The notes beneath the pieces are model-generated. The model was not told where the DNA came from. It did no database searches and worked only from the letters and a program-made list of their open reading frames with translations. The position numbers were made by a program, and so were the translations under genes. Positions 58,290 through 64,000 of a stretch of DNA of 64,000 nucleotides are shown in pieces. Position 1 is the stretch's first letter, and every line of letters begins with the position of its first letter. Source of the DNA: Sacculina carcini (Eukaryota > Arthropoda > Thecostraca > Sacculinidae); the NCBI GenBank assembly GCA_916048095.2, contig OU696585.1:4712145-4776144 (forward strand), written 5' to 3'.

Positions 58290-58451
58290 TGGAGCCATGC
58301 AAGAAGGGAGACACTGGTGAGAAGGGACGTTCGGGATTAACCGGAGTTCCAGGTCCACCTGGACAGCGAGGAGATCACGGTGAAGCTGGAGTGCCGGGTG
58401 TCATTGGCAGAAAAGGACCCCAAGGACTAGATGGAATACCAGGCTCGGCAG
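58290..58451 (+). CDS. Collagen IV gene B, exon 8
   Basis: TG completes a Val codon across the junction, then EPCKKGDTGEKG to GIPGSA plus one base. Spliced to the previous exon it reads CRPQRVEPCKKG, a two-Cys interruption. Acceptor TTATCACAG, donor GTTAGT. Confidence 0.9.
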
Positions 58452-58704
58452 GTTAGTAACATCAACAAATCCAGAAGTCCACATAAATCGCAAATTACAA
58501 ATGCATCCCTTGGATTATTTGAGTAGCCACTGAATTTTTGTCCTACTGCAAATTAAAACGGTTTGCCAACCGTTTAGTCATGGTTTATTTATTTTCATGT
58601 TTCTGCTCATCAATTATGCGTCATACCAACCTATAGTATTTAAGCCATTTGTATTGCCATACCAAGTAGTATTAAAATTGGTACGTTTTCACGCTGTTAT
58701 GCAG

Positions 58705-58886
58705 GGATAAGAGGGGCAGGCGGTGAAAAAGGCGAGCCGGGTAGAATGATTGCCGCTTTCGACACGAAAGGATTCAAGGGCGAACCTGGTCGTAAAGGAT
58801 TTCAGGGAAAGGATGGGCCCAGTGGTCATCCTGGTCTAGACGGATTAATGGGACAAATGGGCGCGAAAGGACAAGCAGGCGCAAAG
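58705..58886 (+). CDS. Collagen IV gene B, exon 9
   Basis: Completes a split Gly (GG), then IRGAGGEKGEPG, the interruption RMIAAFDTKG, and perfect repeats to GQAGAK. Acceptor TTATGCAG, donor GTGATA, between codons. The following 2.9-kb intron holds a Penelope-like element. Confidence 0.92.
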
Positions 58887-59219
58887 GTGATATTTATTAT
58901 CCTAATAGGGAACGTCAATATGTACGTGAACCTATATAAGTGAGCCAAAATCAGATCATTTATTGTATTCTCTGGTATGCAGCGGATCCTTTGCAATGTT
59001 GTCTGGTTTATTCATTTTGTTTTTAACACATACACAATGTATAATGTATATCTATAATAATAAAGCTCAACGTACATATGTGTGTGTTTGTTTGTTTGTG
59101 TGTGTGTCCAGAACACTGGTGTATATTGGTATGTGTGTCTGTGTGTCGGTATGCCATGACTCACATGCATTGTAGCGAGCTTTTGCGCAATGCCACCTAG
59201 ACTAGACTAGACTAAGTAG

Positions 59220-59690
59220 TCTAGGTGGCATCGGTTTGCAGCGAGCGTTTGCAAATGCCCAGTGGCGTGCAGAGTGCGTAGCAAAATTGAGTGTTTAATT
59301 GAGTACATGCCATCGTTTGTATCGTGCCATCGTGCATGTGCGTGTTTCAGAAGCGTTTTCGAGTGTTTAAGTGTAGCTTAGCAATATTGTAATTGTAATT
59401 ATAATTTATTTTTCTATTGGTGTTTGATTTTCACCTTTATTCTGCACACTTTTGTCATTCAGTTGAGCGATTGCTAGAAACGTCCATGCGAGATTGCCAA
59501 CTCATCATTTCTGCGAACTGTTCTCTCAGCAGAGCAGCGATGGCGGATACATACACACACACGTGCACACACACACATAATGACATACACATACAGGCAA
59601 ACACAATCATAAACACTGACATACATGCACACACACACTGACATACACATACAGGCACACGTACACACACACACACTGACAAACATTTCT
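59220..59690. repeat. Interspersed repeat ending in a CA minisatellite, copy 2
   Basis: Matches 11455-11945 from GCAGCGAGCGTTTGCAAATG through GTCATTCAGTTGAGCGATTG to the CACTGACATACACATACAGG units. Confidence 0.75.
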
Positions 59691-60709
59691 CTATTCGTTC
59701 ACCATTCAATTGAACCAGCACATCGAGAAATGGCAAGCGATTATTTTGTGCGTATTTTTTGTTCAGTTTTAGCAACGTTTCTTTTTCAAGTGCTGATTGC
59801 AGGTTCTGTATCTCGTCTGGTGACTGCACTTTGACGAATATATCGTCGATGTAGCGACAGTATACCGACGGTTTGCTGTTTTTAGCACCTCTGCTTCCGC
59901 TGCTCCCATAAAAAAGTTGGCGAAAAGAACACCCAAGGGGCTACCCATCGCAATTCCGTCTAGCTGCTGGAATAGTTGCCCAGCGGGACAGGTGAAAGGA
60001 GCTTCCTTGGTACAGACGGTCAATAGGACACGCATTACCTTTTCTGGTGTTTGTAGTGCTCATTTCCTTCGCACCTATATACACGGTCCATTATGATGTC
60101 GATGGTGCGATCAACTGGTATGTTTGTGAAAAGGCTTTCGACATCCAAAGATGCGATCGTGCCTCCTTCGTGCTTTCCATTCCTCAACAATTACAGAAAG
60201 TCCCGTGAGCTGCTCAAGCTGTAGTCACTCTGCACATATGGTCGTAGAATTTCGTTGAGTTTTTTGGCGACACTGTAGGTTGCAGTTGGTATTTGTGAGC
60301 TTATCGGTATCAATGGATTGCCAGACTAGTGGGTTTTGACATTGCCGTACGCGTAACCGGGTGAAAATTCCCCAGTCAACATAGGCAGTTTGTGTGTGCT
60401 GTCAGATTTGTTGAACTGAGCAATCAACCTGTTGAGTTTCTTTTTGATGGCGTCTGTTGGATTTCGTCTGTCTAGCACTGGTTTAGGAGGAGTAGTCTGC
60501 AGAATATTGACCAAAATTTTCGCATTTTTCAGGGTTCATTTTGTCTTTTCACCGCTATAACATTTTTTTGGTTTGATTTTTCAAATTTAAAATTTAGTGT
60601 AAAGTGTAGACAAGAAAATTTTCAACGTGATGGTATAAATTGCTAGCGGGTACGCTTAGTGGTGGCCGAGTATTAACTGATAGAAAATGGACCAAGGAGG
60701 GTGGGACAC

Positions 60710-61040
<331 letters not shown>

Positions 61041-61260
61041 TGTGGGGCAGTGTTGGGCGGGGAAGGTGTGCCGTGTCGGGGTGCGTTGGCTCGGGTGTGG
61101 GAGTGGATGGTGGTGGGAGTGTGGTGGTGGGAGTGTGGTGGAGAGTAGTGGTAGCTTGGCAAGAATGGGGGGAACGACTGCAACAATAAGGAGCGATAAT
61201 CCACTTGGGTTGTCTCCTGTTGTAGTCGTTCGGTGGTTGAATTAATAATAATAAAAAATT
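61041..61260. repeat. GC-rich repeat related to 39407-39540
   Basis: GGTGTGCCGTGTCGGGGTGC and GGCAAGAATGGGGGGAACGA recur in reverse orientation at 39420-39520. After GCGATAATCCA the two copies diverge. Confidence 0.75.
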
Positions 61261-61334
61261 GCATAATTTGTTATTGTGGAGCTTATAAGTCGCGGTAGAT
61301 AGAGGCCGTTAGGGAGATATGTATTGAATGTGGC

Positions 61335-61605
61335 ATGTCTGGATTTAGGATTTCACAACACGTCGATGGCCCACAACATGTCAAGTATTTCACTCAAATC
61401 ACTTTGAGAGATATATGGATCACTAAGTGGAAAACAATTTTGTATACCAAGTCAACATGCGATATGTATCACAACGTTTATCACAAGTCACAACGTTTTG
61501 ACAATTATGTAGTTGCGCTCGAATCTCGTTTTATAGGTAAATATGTTTATCAGAGGGTTGAGATTTCGTTAGTTTCACAGTTATTTTTGGATGGAAATTA
61601 AACAC
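61335..61605 (+). mobile_element. LINE C-terminal fragment related to the one at 14.6 kb
   Basis: ITLRDIWITKWKTILYTKST resembles NLKDIWINQWYSNMASK of the LINE at 14183-15020, followed by a similarly spaced Cys-x-x-Tyr. It is short and has no catalytic motif. Confidence 0.45.
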
Positions 61606-61805
61606 TGTTGTCCACTTCGTCTATTTTGAGGTCAGACCAATGATAGAACTGTAGATAGGTCAGACAATTGCAGCACGTTTCACCCATTTCAAATCACCCC
61701 AACGCCCACAAAACAAACACCATCCTTACACGAACAACGCGTTCACCCAACTCATCTCTCATCTCATCTTGATAAACATGACCACTCTTCATTGATCATC
61801 GGCAG

Positions 61806-61959
61806 GGAGACGTGGGAGAGCAAGGACTTGACGGATTAGATGGCACGGATGGACTACCGGGAGAAGAAGGAGACGAGGTGGACTGGTCGTTGAGACACCT
61901 CTATAAGGGCGAGCCGGGATTGGATGGCCTCATGTGGGTACCAAACATTAACGCTGCTG
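61806..61959 (+). CDS. Collagen IV gene B, exon 10 with large interruptions
   Basis: GDVGEQGLDGLDGTDG to GEEGDE, then the interruption VDWSLRHLYKG, a short repeat EPGLDGL, and a second break MWVPNINAA plus one base. The donor is GTAACA. An alternative GT after LMW exists, but the chosen donor gives the phase needed by the next exon. Confidence 0.85.
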
Positions 61960-61979
61960 GTAACAAGATTATTTAACTT

Positions 61980-62600
61980 TTAATTTTATATACCCCATAT
62001 ACATTTCATATGCGTTATTTTTGCTGTTACTTATCAATATCGTATTTTTATCTTCCTCTTCTCTCCTGTATATTTCACCTACCACTGACTACTTAACATC
62101 AGCGACCAACTCGATCTTCTTTCGGTATGATCCAAAGTGTGAAACGTTCTATCTTTCTGATCCCTGTCCCTTCATACTTGTATATATCGTTTCATTTCAC
62201 TTAATACGTGAACGTACCATTTGTTTTTATACTTTTTGTGTGTTGCTATTGTTGTGCTGTGAGCACTATGGTTTTTCATTTGAAGCATGTTTTGTGCTGA
62301 TCATGATGATGATTAGCATAATCATGATAGGGCTTAACATGATGAAGATTTAGATAATGGAAAATTACCCGGAGGGAGTTTCCGTGTGCAAATTGCGTTG
62401 TTTCGAAAAAAATTGCAAAAGGTTTTTGAAATCGTGTGAAAAAATGGATATCACGAAGTAGAGTTAGTAATTAATAATGATGAAATGGAGACCTAAAAAA
62501 TGTTCCCTTGGTGGAACACTGTGAGAATACACGGCAGCATATCCAATTAATTCACCCCACTTTGTAAAAGTTCAGATGGCATTGAGGTCATGAACTAAGT
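61980..62600. other. Intron of gene B, nothing recognised
   Basis: AT-rich sequence; an open frame at 62021-62353 has hydrophobic residues but no recognisable domain or splice context. Confidence 0.45.
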
Positions 62601-62668
62601 CATGGTATTGTTGACCAATGATCAACCGCGTCGACAACACCTAAAAAGACTGTCTACTGCCGTCAGAG

Positions 62669-62776
62669 GATTAGCCGGAGTTGCAGGAGCCAAAGGGAAC
62701 CCTGGCGATCCTGGAGTTGCTGCAGACGTTTTACAGAATTTGAATAAAGGCCAAAAAGGATATCCAGGCGAAAAAG
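62669..62776 (+). CDS. Collagen IV gene B, exon 11
   Basis: GA completes a split Gly, then LAGVAGAKGNPGDPG, the interruption VAADVLQNLNKG, and QKGYPGEK plus one base. The acceptor is GTCAGAG and the donor is GTGACA. Confidence 0.88.
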
Positions 62777-62799
62777 GTGACACACAGAACGTGCTTTCA

Positions 62800-63180
62800 A
62801 ACTGTCTATGTTAATGTCAATAATGTTTTAGTTTTCCTACATTTATTGGCTAGTCACTCACAGGATGAGCTTGATGCTGATCCCACACCCTGAGGAAGAA
62901 ATATCTCTCACAAATTTCCAGTAGATTCGTCTTCTTCACTGCTGGATTTTGTTTTAGTAACGATAATTTGAGTGCTATAAATCGATAATATGTGATCTTA
63001 GTGATCTCTCCGCATGTATAACACGTATAACGTACAATCATTGATACATGGTCGTTTACCCAAAATTTGTAATTAAATGAGCCCAGGGTAGATTTATATA
63101 CAATTCAATGAATGCAAGCTAACATCTAAGCTAACATCACTTTACTTCAAACTAAAGTTTCTCAAAATACATTAACGTTC
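62800..63180. other. Intron of gene B, nothing recognised
   Basis: No repeat family or coding signal. Confidence 0.5.
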
Positions 63181-63189
63181 AAATGCTAG

Positions 63190-63383
63190 GTTTCGAAGGA
63201 GCCAAAGGCAACAAGGGACAACCAGGCTTGACAGGACTGGATGGCGTGCGAGGAGTTACTGGTCCACCCGGCGAAATCCGCCCTGGCAGTCGGGGACAGA
63301 AAGGATATCCCGGAGTGGACGGCGATCGGGGGAAAACGGGGTTGCGTGGTTTGCAAGGAAATCCGGGAAAGGATGGAACAAAG
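63190..63383 (+). CDS. Collagen IV gene B, exon 12
   Basis: GT completes a split Gly, then FEGAKGNKGQPG to GNPGKDGTK, with one break at EIRPGSRG. Acceptor AATGCTAG, donor GTAAGA. Confidence 0.92.
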
Positions 63384-63590
63384 GTAAGAAAATATTAGGA
63401 ATAACTACACTTAAAAATTATAGCACAGTATACAGCGGAACTTATTTAACCCCACTTAATATAACAACTCTGAAGTTTGTTTTATGGTTGACTTCAGAAC
63501 ACTGATTCAAGTTCACGTTGCATGTACATCTACGAATTCAACGCAAACGCAAACTCTAGCATAACAAAAATAAATGCGGTATGCACTCAG

Positions 63591-63797
63591 GGCATTAGAG
63601 GACCAAAAGGAGATACCGGTGAAGATGGTCGTGCTATCTTACCGGGCATCCCTGGACCACAAGGAGCGTCCGGATCCGTTGGAGATAAAGGACCTCAAGG
63701 TTACCCGGGCAACGCCGGACAAGCAGGCGACAGAGGTTTACAAGGCTTAAGAGGAAAAAAAGGCGTTCCTGGCTTAAAAGGCCGTGCCGGACGTCCG
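63591..63797 (+). CDS. Collagen IV gene B, exon 13 (last in window)
   Basis: Sixty-nine codons, GIRGPKGDTGEDG, the break RAILPGIPG, then perfect repeats to GRAGRP. Acceptor CACTCAG, donor GTGAGA, phase 0 at both ends. The remaining 203 bases to the window end are intron. Confidence 0.92.
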
Positions 63798-64000
63798 GTG
63801 AGAAAAATCCAGTAGCAATAATACTCTTCACTAGCCAACAGTAAAACATTCAGTAATCAAACTTCCTGTCACTTGATAGCCAGACTAAGTACTAAGCGTG
63901 CAATTTCATTACTTATAATATATATCCGATCGTTTTATTTGATTGCGTGTATGTGATATATATTTTACGAATAATGGCAATGATGTGTATAAAAATTTAA

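Overview
This is a repeat-rich nuclear window from an invertebrate animal; the phylum cannot be fixed from sequence alone. The only convincing host genes are two type IV (basement-membrane) collagen alpha-chain genes placed head to head. One lies on the minus strand (11 exons, 7558-26104, read right to left) and runs off the left edge. The other lies on the plus strand (13 exons, 49906-63797) and runs off the right edge. Both start with the N-terminal 7S region: a Cys-rich segment before the first Gly-X-Y repeats, and a [12 protein letters not shown] glycosylation motif one to two exons later. Exon phases are mutually compatible across every inferred junction in both genes. Signal-peptide exons, transcription start sites and NC1 domains were not found. 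The divergent order matches COL4A1/COL4A2-type pairs, whose products co-assemble into one heterotrimer, but here the 5' ends are about 24 kb apart.

The gap between the genes (26.1-49.9 kb) and the large introns are mostly decayed transposons. They include non-LTR retrotransposons of at least five families, Penelope-like elements (one with reverse transcriptase and GIY-YIG domains), hAT-type non-autonomous elements with 8-bp target duplications, a Val-tRNA-like SINE, a folded-back mariner derivative, and gypsy-type gag/protease remnants. No non-collagen reading frame looks like an intact host gene; two broken copies of a conserved protein domain lie at 250-700 and 6240-7125.

Layout: 0-7.5 kb, left-hand intron/flank with hAT elements, a LINE, TG repeats and the broken-domain copies. 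7.5-26.1 kb, minus-strand collagen gene; its 8.6-kb intron (7.9-16.5 kb) carries a LINE nested in a LINE. 26-33 kb, intergenic, partly unique. 33.7-37.3 kb, Penelope-like element split by a LINE fragment. 38-49.8 kb, LINE, hAT and LTR mosaics. 49.9-64 kb, plus-strand collagen gene, whose introns hold a 509-bp tandem duplication, two hAT elements, a gag-protease remnant and a second Penelope-like element.

The best leads are insertion-in-insertion nests that give relative ages, a recurring hammerhead-ribozyme-like motif on Penelope-like sequences, a LINE family with minisatellite tails, and non-collagenous, often Cys-bearing interruptions in both collagens.
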